DNA of 64,000 nucleotides from Amycolatopsis lexingtonensis (lineage in GTDB: Bacteria; Actinomycetota; Actinomycetes; Mycobacteriales; Pseudonocardiaceae). The stretch covers positions 9,584,501 through 9,648,500 of the forward strand of contig NZ_JADBEG010000001.1 in the NCBI RefSeq assembly GCF_014873755.1, in the 5' to 3' direction. The notes under the pieces were generated by a model that had not been told where the DNA came from, did not search any database, and saw nothing but the letters and a program-made list of their open reading frames with translations. The translations under genes and the position numbers were made by a program. This document shows, in pieces, positions 17,752 to 26,306 of this stretch (its first letter is position 1; each line of letters opens with the position of its first letter).

Positions 17752-18192
17752 TCACGGCTGAGGTGTTCGGCCCGCCAGCCGGATGACGGCGGACGCGCGG
17801 CCGACCGTCGTAGCGCCGGCCGTGGCGACCACGTTCACGCGCACCGTGCCGTCGTCGTGTTTCTCGCGGACCTTGCCCGACAGCGTGATCGAGGCACCCG
17901 CCTCGTCGTCCGGGACGACGACGGGCCGGAGGAACCGGGTGGTGAACTCGATGATCGCGCGCGGGTCGCCCGCCCAGGCGGTGAGCACCGTGCCGGTCAG
18001 CGCCATGGTCAGCATGCCGTGGGCGATCACGCCGGGGAGGCCGGCCTCGGCGGCGGCCCGCTCGTTCCAGTGGATCGGGTTGAAGTCGCCCGAGGCACCG
18101 GCGTAGCGCACGAGGTCGGCGCGCCGCACCCGCACCTCGCGGGCGGGCAGCGCGTCGCCGACCGACACCGATTCGTGGGTCCTGGGGGTCAT
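17752..18192 (-). CDS. hadB: MaoC/HadB-like (3R)-hydroxyacyl-ACP dehydratase subunit
   Basis: A 146-residue hotdog-fold hydratase 2. It carries the catalytic pattern Y-A-x-x-S-G-D-F-N-P-I-H (residues about 30-41) and VIAHGMLTMALTG, with the Asp-His dyad of R-specific hydratases. In mycobacterial FAS-II this subunit supplies the catalytic residues and pairs with HadA. The partner gene lies immediately upstream and overlaps by 4 bp. Next to two ketosynthase pairs, this pair most likely dehydrates beta-hydroxyacyl-ACP intermediates of the type II PKS. Confidence 0.88.
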   Translation of the reverse strand: MTPRTHESVSVGDALPAREVRVRRADLVRYAGASGDFNPIHWNERAAAEAGLPGVIAHGMLTMALTGTVLTAWAGDPRAIIEFTTRFLRPVVVPDDEAGASITLSGKVREKHDDGTVRVNVVATAGATTVGRASAVIRLAGRTPQP

Positions 18193-18635
18193 GCCGCGTC
18201 CTCCGATCGTTCGTCCGCGAGCCGGAACACCAGCAGCGCGGTGGCGGTCAGCACCGGCTCGCCCTCGACAGTGGCGACGTCGTAGCGCACGGACAGGAGT
18301 TCGACGCCGCCGCGGGTGCCGATGTCGGTGATCGACGCGGTGACGGTCACCCGCTCGCCGGCGACCAGCGGCCTGCGGTAGGTGAAGGACTGGTCCCCGT
18401 GCACCATCCGGGTGCGGTCGAGACCGAGATCGGGATCGGCGGCGAGCACTTCGAACGCGCTCTGCAGGAAGAGGGCCGGAAACGTCGGCGGTGCGATGAC
18501 CTCCGCCGTCGCCACCCGGTACGCGGGATCCGGATCACCGATCGCGTCGGCGAACTCCCTGATTTTTTGCCGGTCGATCGAAAAAGCATGATCGGGCGCG
18601 TAGCTGCGCCCGATTGCCTGGGGGTTCAGCGCCAT
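18189..18635 (-). CDS. hadA: HadA-like dehydratase subunit
   Basis: A 148-residue hotdog protein (MALNPQAIGRSYAPDHAFSIDRQKIREFADAIGDPDPAYRVATAEVIAPPTFPALFLQ), typical of the non-catalytic, acyl-chain-binding partner of HadB: the position of the catalytic D-x-N-P-x-H motif reads D-P-D-P-A-Y. The start is placed at MALNP; an in-frame upstream ATG would add a basic low-similarity stretch. It faces the divergent fabG across 220 bp, which should hold promoters for both directions. Confidence 0.85.
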   Translation of the reverse strand: MALNPQAIGRSYAPDHAFSIDRQKIREFADAIGDPDPAYRVATAEVIAPPTFPALFLQSAFEVLAADPDLGLDRTRMVHGDQSFTYRRPLVAGERVTVTASITDIGTRGGVELLSVRYDVATVEGEPVLTATALLVFRLADERSEDAA

Positions 18636-18855
18636 GACGGCAGCGTAGTGCCGTTTCGGGTGGCGGAAGAAGAAATCGCCGTCCGTGCGTGGCCGCCGCA
18701 CTGACGCAAGTTAGGAACGCATGCCTTCGGTGTGCTCCCCTCAGGACGGTGCTCCCCGAGAGCAAGCTCGAAGTTGGCGGCCCGACGGGCCTGTGCCACG
18801 TTGGGTCGAGGGTGTCGAACCCAAATTCGGAGATTTCACCAAGGCGGGGGGCCTG

Positions 18856-19560
18856 ATGTCGAGATCCGTGCTGGTCACCGGCGGGAACCGGGGAATCGGT
18901 CTCGCCATTGCCCGGGAAATGGCCGACGGTGGTGACTCCGTCGCGGTGACCTACCGTTCCGGAAAGCCTCCGGAGGGTGTTTTCGGCGTCGAATGCGATG
19001 TCACCAGCAAAGCGCAGGTGGAGGCCGCGTTCCGGGAGATCGAAAAGGAACAGGGCCCGGTCGAGGTCTTGATCTCCAATGCCGGGATCACCCGGGACAA
19101 GCTGGTTCCACTGATGAAAGAGGAAGATTTTCTCGCGGTTCTCGACACCAATCTGACCGCCGCCTTCCGGGTGAGCAAGCAGGCGCTGCGCGGCATGACC
19201 CGCAAGCGCGCGGGCCGGATCGTCTTCGTCTCCTCGGTGGTCGCCTTCACCGGCCAGCCGGGGCAGGCCAACTACGGCGCGTCGAAGGCCGGATTGGTCG
19301 GCCTCGCCCGGACGCTCGCCCGCGAGTTCGCCCGCTGGAACATCACGGTGAACGTGGTCGCACCCGGTCTCGTCGAGACGGACATGACCGCCGGGCTGAG
19401 CGACGCCGTCCGGGCGGACTCCCTGGCGAAGATCCCGCTGGCCCGGACGGCGGCCCCGGAAGAGGTCGCCAAGCTCGTCCGGTTCCTCGCCGGTCCGGAC
19501 GCCGGCTACGTCACCGGTGCGGTCGTCCCCGTCGACGGCGGCCTGAGCATGGGTCTTTAG
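18856..19560 (+). CDS. fabG: FabG-type 3-oxoacyl-ACP reductase
   Basis: A 234-residue short-chain dehydrogenase: VLVTGGNRGIGLAIA (NADPH-binding T-G-x-x-x-G-I-G), ISNAGITRD, VFVSSVVAFTGQPGQANYGASKAGLVGL (Ser, Tyr-x-x-x-Lys triad) and GLVETDMTAGLSD, all typical of FabG. It reduces beta-ketoacyl-ACP in the elongation cycle. The ATG at 18856 is supported by the N-terminal beta strand; an upstream in-frame ATG at 18721 lacks similarity. It is 9 bp upstream of the enoyl reductase gene and heads the plus-strand PKS operon. Confidence 0.92.
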   Translation: MSRSVLVTGGNRGIGLAIAREMADGGDSVAVTYRSGKPPEGVFGVECDVTSKAQVEAAFREIEKEQGPVEVLISNAGITRDKLVPLMKEEDFLAVLDTNLTAAFRVSKQALRGMTRKRAGRIVFVSSVVAFTGQPGQANYGASKAGLVGLARTLAREFARWNITVNVVAPGLVETDMTAGLSDAVRADSLAKIPLARTAAPEEVAKLVRFLAGPDAGYVTGAVVPVDGGLSMGL

Positions 19561-19569
19561 GGAGTCACC

Positions 19570-20352
19570 ATGGGAATTCTCGAGGGAAAACGGATCCTGG
19601 TCACCGGCGTGCTCACGAACGCCTCGATCGCCTTCCACGTGGCGAAGATCGCGCAGCAGGAGGGCGCGACGGTCGTGCTCACCGCGTACCCCAGGGCGGC
19701 GCTGACCGAGCGCATCGCCAAGCGGCTGCCGTCCGGCCGGGACAACCCGCCGCCGGTCGTCGAGCTCGACGTCACCGACCCCGAGCAGCTGCGGGCACTC
19801 GAAGGCAGGCTCCGCGAGCACGTGGACGGGCTGGACGGCGTCGTGCACGCGATCGGGGCCGCGCCGGCGACGGCGCTCGGCGGCAATTTCCTCAAGACAC
19901 CGTGGGAAGACGTCGCGACCGCGGTGCACACGTCGACGTACTCGCTGATGTCGCTCACCACGGCCTGCCTGCCGCTGCTGGAGACCGGCGGTTCGGTGGT
20001 GGGGCTGGACTTCGACGCCACGCAGGCCTGGCCGGTCTACGACTGGATGGGCGTGGCCAAGGCGGGGCTCGAGTCGTGCGCGCGGTACCTGTGCCGGTAC
20101 CTGGGCCCGAACGGCATCCGCGTCAACCTGGTCGCGGCGGGTCCGCTCGAGACGGTCGCGGCCACCGGCATCCCGGGGTTCCACGACGTCGCCGCGTCGT
20201 GGACGAAGCAGGCCCCGCTGGGCTGGGACATCGGTGACCCGGTGCCCGCCGCGCGGGCGTGCGTGGCGCTGCTGTCCGACTGGTTCCCGGGCACCACCGG
20301 GGAAATCGTGCACGTGGACGGCGGTGTGCACGCCGTGGGCGGCGCGCACTGA
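19570..20352 (+). CDS. inhA: InhA/FabI-type enoyl-ACP reductase
   Basis: A 260-residue NADH-dependent enoyl reductase. GKRILVTGVLTNASIAFHVAKIAQQEGATVVLT and YDWMGVAKAGLESCARYL closely follow mycobacterial InhA, with catalytic Tyr and Lys in Y-x6-K spacing. LVAAGPLETVAATGIPGF and IVHVDGGVHAVGG match the substrate loop and C terminus. Its presence in the cluster means at least some double bonds are saturated, unlike polyene-only type II systems. It could also give protection against an InhA-directed product, but the surrounding reductase and dehydratase genes make the biosynthetic role more likely. Confidence 0.9.
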   Translation: MGILEGKRILVTGVLTNASIAFHVAKIAQQEGATVVLTAYPRAALTERIAKRLPSGRDNPPPVVELDVTDPEQLRALEGRLREHVDGLDGVVHAIGAAPATALGGNFLKTPWEDVATAVHTSTYSLMSLTTACLPLLETGGSVVGLDFDATQAWPVYDWMGVAKAGLESCARYLCRYLGPNGIRVNLVAAGPLETVAATGIPGFHDVAASWTKQAPLGWDIGDPVPAARACVALLSDWFPGTTGEIVHVDGGVHAVGGAH

Positions 20353-20381
20353 ACCGGTCCGGGAACAAGGGAGAGGACGGA

Positions 20382-20669
20382 ATGTCCACCAGGGAAGAGA
20401 TCGCGGCGTTCGTCAAATCCGTGCTCGAGGGATTTCTCGACGAGGACATCGAAGGCGCCGTCGGCTGGGACACGCCGATCGGCGAAGGCGGATTGGGGGT
20501 CGAGTCGATCGGCCTCCTCGAAATCGTGGTGCACCTGGAACGGGAGTACGACGTCAGCCTTTCCGACGAGCTGATCGAGCGGATGGTCACGGCCACGTTC
20601 GGCGGGCTGGTCGACGAGGTGCGCGCGCTCGTCCAGGACGCCCGGGAAAGCGAAAGGCGCGTGGCCTGA
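20382..20669 (+). CDS. Acyl carrier protein (1)
   Basis: A 95-residue carrier protein. The phosphopantetheine attachment site is Ser in G-L-G-V-E-S-I-G-L-L-E (about residue 47), with preceding acidic helix I and following EREYDVSLSDELIERM helix II-III. GGGAGAGGACGG precedes ATG 20382. The stop overlaps the start of a second carrier gene by 1 bp, so both should be made in step. Confidence 0.88.
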   Translation: MSTREEIAAFVKSVLEGFLDEDIEGAVGWDTPIGEGGLGVESIGLLEIVVHLEREYDVSLSDELIERMVTATFGGLVDEVRALVQDARESERRVA

Positions 20670-20914
20670 TGGTGACCACGGGGGATATCAGGAAGATCTT
20701 GGTCGACGGCCGGACGCTGGCCGGCGTCGAAGAGCTGGCGGACGACACCGAACTGGTCGTCGATTCCTTTTCGCTGGCCTGGCTGCAGCACAGCCTGCGT
20801 TCCGACCACGGGATCGAGCTGGACCTGCGCGAGGTCCGCGCGGAGTACTTCTCGTCGCTGACGCGGATCCGGGACTACGTCAACGACCTGGCCGCCGCGC
20901 GCGGGCAGAGCTGA
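20669..20914 (+). CDS. Carrier protein (2), possibly aminoacyl carrier
   Basis: An 81-residue carrier protein with the attachment Ser in V-V-D-S-F-S-L-A-W-L (the first Ser after Asp is the expected site). It differs clearly from carriers 1 and 3, having a short loop I and an unusual A-W-L-Q-H-S-L-R helix II. One distinct carrier next to a stand-alone adenylation enzyme suggests it could hold an amino-acid or amine starter, but this is inference. It ends 10 bp before the first ketosynthase. Confidence 0.78.
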   Translation: MVTTGDIRKILVDGRTLAGVEELADDTELVVDSFSLAWLQHSLRSDHGIELDLREVRAEYFSSLTRIRDYVNDLAAARGQS

Positions 20915-20924
20915 GGAGACCGCC

Positions 20925-22106
20925 ATGGTCGCCGGCAGCGACGTCGTCATCACCGGGTACGGGGTGTTCACCGCCTTCGGCTTCGGTGAGCAAGCCCTGC
21001 TCGACGGGGTTTTCCAGGGCAGGCACGGGTTCGGCCCGGTGCGCCGGTTCGACACCGGCCGGTTCCGGTGCGACACGGCCGCCACCTACACGGGCGCGGG
21101 CCCCGGATATCCGGGCATGCACGCGGAATCCTTCTCGCCGCCGCGGCAGCGCGAGGTCCTCACGGCCTGCTCGTCGGCCGCGATCGCCATGTCCGGGCTC
21201 GAACCTTCGAAGATCGGCGGCGCGATCGTCGGGAGCCAGGGAGACTACACGCCCATCACCGCGTTCTGGCGCGGGGACGGCGAACCGGTCGCCGACAGCC
21301 TGCCGGGCCACCTCTCGCACGCGCTGGCCGACCGGCTCGGGCTCGGGCCGTACCGGTCGACGTTCGTCAACGCGTGCGTCGCCTCTGCGGACGCGATCAT
21401 CCACGCCGCCCGGCTGATCCGGGCGGGCCGGGTGGACGCGCTGCTGTGCGCGGGCGCGTACCTGGTCGAGGAGGAGTTGTTCGCGAAGTTCGACTCGGCG
21501 CGGGCGTTCGCCAAGGACGGGATCGTGCGGCCCTTCGCCAAGGACCGCACGGGCTTGCTGCTGGGGGACGGCGTGGCCGGCCTCGTCCTCGAATCGGGAC
21601 GCAGCGCACGGGCCCGCGGGGCCGAGGTGCTGGCCCGGGTCGCCGGGTGGGGCATCACGTCGGACGCGTTCCACGTCAGCCGCCCGCACCCGCAGGGCCG
21701 GGGCACCGCCGACGCCTTCCGGGCGGCCCTGCGCACCGCGAAGCTCGACGCCGACCGGATCGACTACGTCAACGTCCACGGCACCGGGACGGCGTCGAAC
21801 GACACCGCCGAGACCGCCGCGCTGCACGACGTGCTGGGCGCCAGGGCCCCCAAGGTGGCCGTGAGCTCGACCAAGAGCACGACCGGGCACCCGCTCGAGG
21901 GGGCCGGCGCGGTCGAGGCCGTGATCACCCTGCTCGCCCTGCGGCACGGCACGGTCCCGCCCACGGCGAACTTCACCACGCCGGATCCGGCGTGCGACCT
22001 GGACTACGTGACCGACGTTCCGCGTGAGGTGGGGATGGACTACGCCGTGAGCTTGAACTCCGCGTTCGGCGGGGTCAACACCGCGATCGTGCTGGAGCGC
22101 CGATGA
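20925..22106 (+). CDS. Ketosynthase alpha (pair 1)
   Basis: A 393-residue condensing enzyme of the KAS I/II fold. FVNACVASADAIIHAA places the active-site Cys near residue 151. NVHGTGTASND and KSTTGHPLEGAGAVEA give the two histidines, and the end VSLNSAFGGVNTAIVLERR is typical. TGAGGAGACCGCC is a strong ribosome-binding site. It should catalyse decarboxylative condensation with malonyl-ACP and pairs with the overlapping short KS-beta gene. No malonyl transferase or phosphopantetheinyl transferase is in the window; these are presumably shared with fatty acid synthesis. Confidence 0.9.
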   Translation: MVAGSDVVITGYGVFTAFGFGEQALLDGVFQGRHGFGPVRRFDTGRFRCDTAATYTGAGPGYPGMHAESFSPPRQREVLTACSSAAIAMSGLEPSKIGGAIVGSQGDYTPITAFWRGDGEPVADSLPGHLSHALADRLGLGPYRSTFVNACVASADAIIHAARLIRAGRVDALLCAGAYLVEEELFAKFDSARAFAKDGIVRPFAKDRTGLLLGDGVAGLVLESGRSARARGAEVLARVAGWGITSDAFHVSRPHPQGRGTADAFRAALRTAKLDADRIDYVNVHGTGTASNDTAETAALHDVLGARAPKVAVSSTKSTTGHPLEGAGAVEAVITLLALRHGTVPPTANFTTPDPACDLDYVTDVPREVGMDYAVSLNSAFGGVNTAIVLERR

Positions 22107-22897
22107 GCGCGCCTGCCGTGGAGACCACCGCGCACCGGCTCGTCGCCGCAGCGTTCCTCGCACCCGCGGGCACCGGCCCGGACGGGGCGGCGGGCGAACC
22201 GGTGAAGCTGCCGAAGGTGCCGGGGTTCGTGGAGTCGAGCTTCAGCCCGCTGGTCCGGGCCGTGGTCGCGCAGTGCTTGGCCGGTGTCACCGGCGGCGAG
22301 CCCCTCGGTGCCGAGGGCGCGCGGACCGCGCTCGTGCTCGCCACGACCTTCGGGGACGCGGCGACCGCCGACCTCGGCAGCAAGCTGCTCGCGGCCGGCC
22401 AGGTCGCGAACCCGCTGCTGTTCTACCAATCCGTACCCACCACGATCCTCGGGGTCGTCGCGCGCGACTTCGGGATCACCGGGCCGACGATGTGCTTCTC
22501 CGCCCGGCACGACCTGCGCGGCGAGGCACTGGACCTGGTGGACCTGCTGCTGGCCGACGGCGAAGTCGACCAGGTGCTGCTGGTCGGCGCCGACCTCGGC
22601 GCCGACGCGCGGGCCCGCCGAGTCGCCGAGGAGCTGGCGCCGCTGCCGCTGGCCCAGGCCGACACGGCGGTGGCCTTCCTGTTCCGCCGGGGCGGGCAAT
22701 TGTCCGAGACGGCGCATTCCATAGTGGACGGTGGGAAGCGGCCCGAGTTCGGCGCGCTGGCCGGGCTGGTCGAGCTGTACGCGGCCGCGGTGGCCGCGAC
22801 GAACCGGATCCTGTCGGTCCCGCTGGAGACGGCGTGGGGACGTCGTTCGCTGGATCTGCTGCTGGACAACGAAACCGGGGGAGTCGAACAACCATGA
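22103..22897 (+). CDS. Short KS-beta / chain-length-factor-like protein (pair 1)
   Basis: A 264-residue thiolase-fold protein, far shorter than a normal chain length factor (about 400). It matches the N-terminal half of ketosynthases (TALVLATTFGDAATADLGSKLL, DFGITGPTMCFSARHDLRGEALDLVDLLLADGEVDQVLLVGADLG) but lacks the HGTGT and GH histidine motifs. A Cys is present in P-T-M-C-F-S at the nucleophile region, yet without the histidines it should not condense. It overlaps KS-alpha 1 by 4 bp and the adenylation gene by 4 bp. It probably forms a heterodimer with KS-alpha 1. Confidence 0.8.
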   Translation: MSAPAVETTAHRLVAAAFLAPAGTGPDGAAGEPVKLPKVPGFVESSFSPLVRAVVAQCLAGVTGGEPLGAEGARTALVLATTFGDAATADLGSKLLAAGQVANPLLFYQSVPTTILGVVARDFGITGPTMCFSARHDLRGEALDLVDLLLADGEVDQVLLVGADLGADARARRVAEELAPLPLAQADTAVAFLFRRGGQLSETAHSIVDGGKRPEFGALAGLVELYAAAVAATNRILSVPLETAWGRRSLDLLLDNETGGVEQP

Positions 22898-24435
22898 CAG
22901 GGGACAGCCGGACACCGGCCAGGCTCGACGGCCTGCTCGCCGCGGCCGCGAAGGCGCATCCGTCGCGGCCGGCGCTGGTCGACGGCGACCGCACCTGGAC
23001 CTACGCCGAGCTCGACGCGGCCGTCGACGACCTGGCGCGGGAGCTCGAGCTGACCGGGGTGCGCCCGGGCGACCGGATCGGCGTCTTCGCCGCGAAGTCG
23101 GCCGAAGCGGTCCTCGGCATCCATGCGGGCCTGCGGGCGGGTGCCGTGGTGGCCCCGCTCGACGTCCGCGGCCCGGTCGCCCGGACCCGCCGGATGCGGG
23201 AGCAGGCCGGGTTCTCCCTGCTGCTCACCACGCCGTCGGTGCTCGGCGCCGCCCGTTCGGTGGCTGGGACGGACGACGAGCTGGGCGAACTCGGCCACGG
23301 CCTCGGCTGGCTGTGCTGCGAACCCGCCCCGCCGGCCGCGACCGCCACCGAAGGCGGGTACGTCCTGTTCACCTCGGGCAGCACCGGCTGGCCCAAAGGC
23401 GTCTTGCTCTCGCACGAGAACGTCGCCCACTTCGCGACCTGGGCGGCCGACGAGGTCGGCTTGAAGCCCACGGACCGCGTCGGCTCGCAGGCGGCGCTGA
23501 CGTTCGACCTGTCCACCTTCGACCTGTTCAGCACCGCCGCCGCGGGAGCGTGCGCCGTCCTGATGCCCGAGCGCATCAAGGCCTTCCCCCGCGACGTGGC
23601 CGGCTGGCTCACCGACAACGCGGTGACCGTGCTGTACGCCGTTCCGTCCCTGTACCAGGAACTGCTCGAGCGAGGCGGCGTCCGCGACGGACTCCCGACC
23701 GCGCTGCGCGCCCTGCTCTACGCGGGCGAGCCCTTCTCGCCGCACGCGCTGGAGCAGTACCTCAAGCTTCTGGACGGCAAGCCCGCGTACAACCTCTACG
23801 GACCGACCGAGACGAACGTCTGCACGTTCACCCGGGTGCCGCCGGACTGGACGGCGGAGCGGGAACTCACCGTCGGCGCGGCCATTCCGGGCGACGTCGT
23901 GGACGTGTTCGACGAGTCCGGCCGGCCCACCGACGGCGACGGCGAGATCTGTGTGGCGGGCGCGACCGTGTTCCAGGGCTACCTGGAGGCGGGCGAGCTG
24001 CGCGACCCGACGCGGCGGCTGCGGTTCCGCGACGGGATCGTGCGCCGGGCCTACCTCACCGGTGACCTCGGCTCCCGCGCCCCCGGCGGCCGGATCCGGC
24101 TGCGCGGCCGGCGCGACGTCCAGGTCAAGCGGCGCGGGTACCGCATCGACCTCGGCGAGCTCGAGAGCGTCGCCGCCGAACTGGCCGGCATCGGCGCGGT
24201 CGCCGCCGTGCAGAAGCCCGGCGGCGAGATCTGGGTGTACGCCGCCGGTTCCGCCGCGGACTCCGACGTCCTGCGCCACCTCGGCGGGCACCTGCCGGCC
24301 TACATGCTTCCCGACCGGGTCGTCCGGCTGGACGCGTTGCCGGTCAACGACCGCGGAAAGACCGACCGGCTGGCGCTCGCCGCGGCGCCGCCGCCCGAAC
24401 TCCCCACCGGGGACGAGACGAGGGGATCACGATGA
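22894..24435 (+). CDS. Stand-alone adenylation enzyme (NRPS A-domain-like)
   Basis: A 513-residue ANL-superfamily enzyme. Core motifs: A3 L-F-T-S-G-S-T-G-W-P-K-G (residues 158-169), A4 F-D-L-S-T-F-D-L-F, A5 N-L-Y-G-P-T-E-T-N-V (from 300), A7 Y-L-T-G-D-L and A10 N-D-R-G-K-T-D-R with catalytic Lys near 489. There is no fused carrier domain, so it should load a separate one, most simply carrier 2. The A5 form G-P-T-E-T-N is common in enzymes activating small amino acids such as proline or alanine. The substrate is not decidable by eye. It overlaps both neighbours by 4 bp. Confidence 0.85.
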   Translation: MTGDSRTPARLDGLLAAAAKAHPSRPALVDGDRTWTYAELDAAVDDLARELELTGVRPGDRIGVFAAKSAEAVLGIHAGLRAGAVVAPLDVRGPVARTRRMREQAGFSLLLTTPSVLGAARSVAGTDDELGELGHGLGWLCCEPAPPAATATEGGYVLFTSGSTGWPKGVLLSHENVAHFATWAADEVGLKPTDRVGSQAALTFDLSTFDLFSTAAAGACAVLMPERIKAFPRDVAGWLTDNAVTVLYAVPSLYQELLERGGVRDGLPTALRALLYAGEPFSPHALEQYLKLLDGKPAYNLYGPTETNVCTFTRVPPDWTAERELTVGAAIPGDVVDVFDESGRPTDGDGEICVAGATVFQGYLEAGELRDPTRRLRFRDGIVRRAYLTGDLGSRAPGGRIRLRGRRDVQVKRRGYRIDLGELESVAAELAGIGAVAAVQKPGGEIWVYAAGSAADSDVLRHLGGHLPAYMLPDRVVRLDALPVNDRGKTDRLALAAAPPPELPTGDETRGSR

Positions 24436-25619
24436 GCCTTCCCGAAGACTTCGAAGACATTCTCGGCGCGGCCCACGAGATCGGGCCCAAGCTCGCCGCG
24501 CTCGCCCCGGACGTCGATGCGCGGACCGGCGACATCGGGGAAACCTACGACCTCCTGCGCGAGGCCGGGTTCCTGAAGCTGGTGGTGCCGAAGCGGTACG
24601 GCGGCGCCGGGCTCGGGTTCGAGCACTACTGGCAGGTCCTGGCCGCCCTCGCCGCCTACAACGGGCCCGCGGCGCTCGGTCTCAACATGCACAACGCCGT
24701 CATCGGGAGCATGTGCGACGCCGCGGACGCCCCGCTGCCGCCGATGGCCGAGAACTTCCGCACCTGGTTCTTCGACGAGATCGTCGACGGCGGCAAGATG
24801 TTCGCCTCCGCCTCTTCGGAGGTGGGCAGCGGCGCGAAGCTGATGGGCCTGCGCACCACCTACCGGCCCACGGAGGACGGCAGCGGGTACGTCATCAGCG
24901 GCAAGAAGGCGTTCGTCTCGCTCGCGCGCGTCGCCGACTACTACGCCGTGCCGGCCCGGCCCGAGGGGAGCACGGACCCGGGCAAGATCTCGCACTTCCT
25001 GGTGGCGCGCGAGGACGACGGCGTCAAGTTCGGCGAGATCTACGAAATGAGCGCGATGTACGGCACGAGCACGGCGGGCATGTCGCTCGACGACGTCGTG
25101 GTGCCGGCCGGGCGCCTGTTCCTCGGCATCGAAGGGATGTCGCTGCCGAAGATCATCCGCGAGCCGCACTGGATGATCGCCGGCTACACCGGGGCGTACC
25201 TGGGCATCTGTGAGGCCATCGTCCGGTTCGTCGTGGACGCGATGGCCGCGGCGCCCGGCCGCGCGGACTCGGCGGTGGTCCAGCGCAACCTCGGCTGGAT
25301 GTCGGCCCGGCTGGCCGCCGCCCGCGCGCTGGTGTTCGACGCGGGCCGGTCGATCGACGCGGACCGGGGCAGCATCGAGGCCAACGCCCGGGTGCACGCC
25401 GCGAAGTACGTCGTCGGCGAGCTGGGGCCCGACCTCATCCGCGAGGCCGTTTCGCTGTGCGGGTCCGCGGCCGTGAGCCGGGGGAAGGCGCTGGAACGGC
25501 TGATCCGGGAGGTCCAGTACTGCGGCGTGATGCCGGCGAAACCCGACGAGTGCCTGGAGTATGTCGGCAAGGCGGCCCTCGGGGTCAACCTCTACGAGGA
25601 AGGCGCGTTTTCATGGTGA
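24432..25619 (+). CDS. Acyl-CoA dehydrogenase-family flavoenzyme
   Basis: A 395-residue FAD enzyme of the acyl-CoA dehydrogenase fold: N-terminal helices (YDLLREAGFLKLVVPKRYGGAGLGFEHYWQVLAALAAYNG), middle beta domain (MFASASSEVGSGAKLMGLRTTYRPTEDGSGYVISGKKAFVSLARVADYY) and C-terminal helical domain (GADLIRE-like GPDLIREAVSLCGSAAVSRGKALERLIREVQY). Next to an adenylation enzyme and a distinct carrier it recalls systems that oxidise a carrier-bound prolyl or acyl group (PltE-type), but it could equally desaturate the growing acyl chain. It overlaps the adenylation gene by 4 bp and the thioesterase by 7 bp. Confidence 0.85.
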   Translation: MSLPEDFEDILGAAHEIGPKLAALAPDVDARTGDIGETYDLLREAGFLKLVVPKRYGGAGLGFEHYWQVLAALAAYNGPAALGLNMHNAVIGSMCDAADAPLPPMAENFRTWFFDEIVDGGKMFASASSEVGSGAKLMGLRTTYRPTEDGSGYVISGKKAFVSLARVADYYAVPARPEGSTDPGKISHFLVAREDDGVKFGEIYEMSAMYGTSTAGMSLDDVVVPAGRLFLGIEGMSLPKIIREPHWMIAGYTGAYLGICEAIVRFVVDAMAAAPGRADSAVVQRNLGWMSARLAAARALVFDAGRSIDADRGSIEANARVHAAKYVVGELGPDLIREAVSLCGSAAVSRGKALERLIREVQYCGVMPAKPDECLEYVGKAALGVNLYEEGAFSW

Positions 25620-26026
25620 AGCCCAGTTTCACGTTCAAGCCGCGGTTCTACGAGATCGACGGCCAAGGCGTCATGTTCAACATGTGGTACCTCGGCTACG
25701 TCGACGAGGCGATCGACGTCTTCTTCGTCGACCAGGGCCTGCCCTACGCCGAATGGCGCGACCTGGGTTTCGACGTGCACGTGGTGCACGCGGAGCTCGA
25801 CTGGAGCGCCGGCGTGCGGGCCCGCGACTTCACCGAAATCCTGGTCAGCACGTCCCGGATCGGCGGCAAGAGCTTCACCCTGGACTTCGCCTTCCGGCGC
25901 AACGGGGAGATCGCCTGCACCGGGTGCATCGTCTACGCCGTGGTCTCCACCGACGGGCACGGCACCATCCCGCTTCCCGGCCGCCTGGTCGAAGCGCTCG
26001 GCGAAGTCCAGTCCCTGCGGGGCTGA
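25613..26026 (+). CDS. Hotdog-fold acyl thioesterase (4HBT type)
   Basis: A 137-residue single hotdog domain. FKPRFYEIDGQGVMFNMWYLGYVDEAIDVFF matches the 4-hydroxybenzoyl-CoA thioesterase family, where the Asp of the Y-E-I-D-G-Q-G-V-M-F-N loop is catalytic. It probably edits or releases acyl chains from a carrier. The ATG at 25613 lies within the last codons of the dehydrogenase gene (7-bp overlap), so an upstream start is not needed. Confidence 0.82.
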   Translation: MVKPSFTFKPRFYEIDGQGVMFNMWYLGYVDEAIDVFFVDQGLPYAEWRDLGFDVHVVHAELDWSAGVRARDFTEILVSTSRIGGKSFTLDFAFRRNGEIACTGCIVYAVVSTDGHGTIPLPGRLVEALGEVQSLRG

Positions 26027-26063
26027 CGCGCCTTCCAACCACCATCCAGAAAGGCCGGGGGAA

Positions 26064-26306
26064 ATGCCGGAGCTGACACTCGAAGACCACAGCCGGATCA
26101 AGAAGATCGTCTGCGGGGTGCTGGAGGTCGACCCCGACGGGCTGACCGACACCGACGGTTTCGAAGACCACGGGATCGACTCGGTCAAGGCCATCGAGAT
26201 CATCACCATCCTCGAGGACGAGCTGGACATCACGATCGACCTGGCCGAGCTCGAACGGATCACGAACCTCGAGCGCGTGTACGAGATCGTCGCCACGGCG
26301 CGATGA
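26064..26306 (+). CDS. Acyl carrier protein (3)
   Basis: An 80-residue carrier with a textbook attachment site G-I-D-S-V-K-A-I-E (Ser about 41), acidic helix II-III region (ILEDELDITIDLAELERITNLERVYEIV) and ribosome-binding site AAAGGCCGGGGGAA. It overlaps KS-alpha 2 by 4 bp (ATGA) and is likely the carrier serving the second ketosynthase pair. Confidence 0.9.
   Translation: MPELTLEDHSRIKKIVCGVLEVDPDGLTDTDGFEDHGIDSVKAIEIITILEDELDITIDLAELERITNLERVYEIVATAR

Noticed and set aside
17752..19560. HadA/HadB and FabG as housekeeping FAS-II genes
   Set aside because: They directly abut a dedicated ketosynthase, carrier and adenylation operon. A shared housekeeping role cannot be excluded, but cluster membership is the simpler reading.
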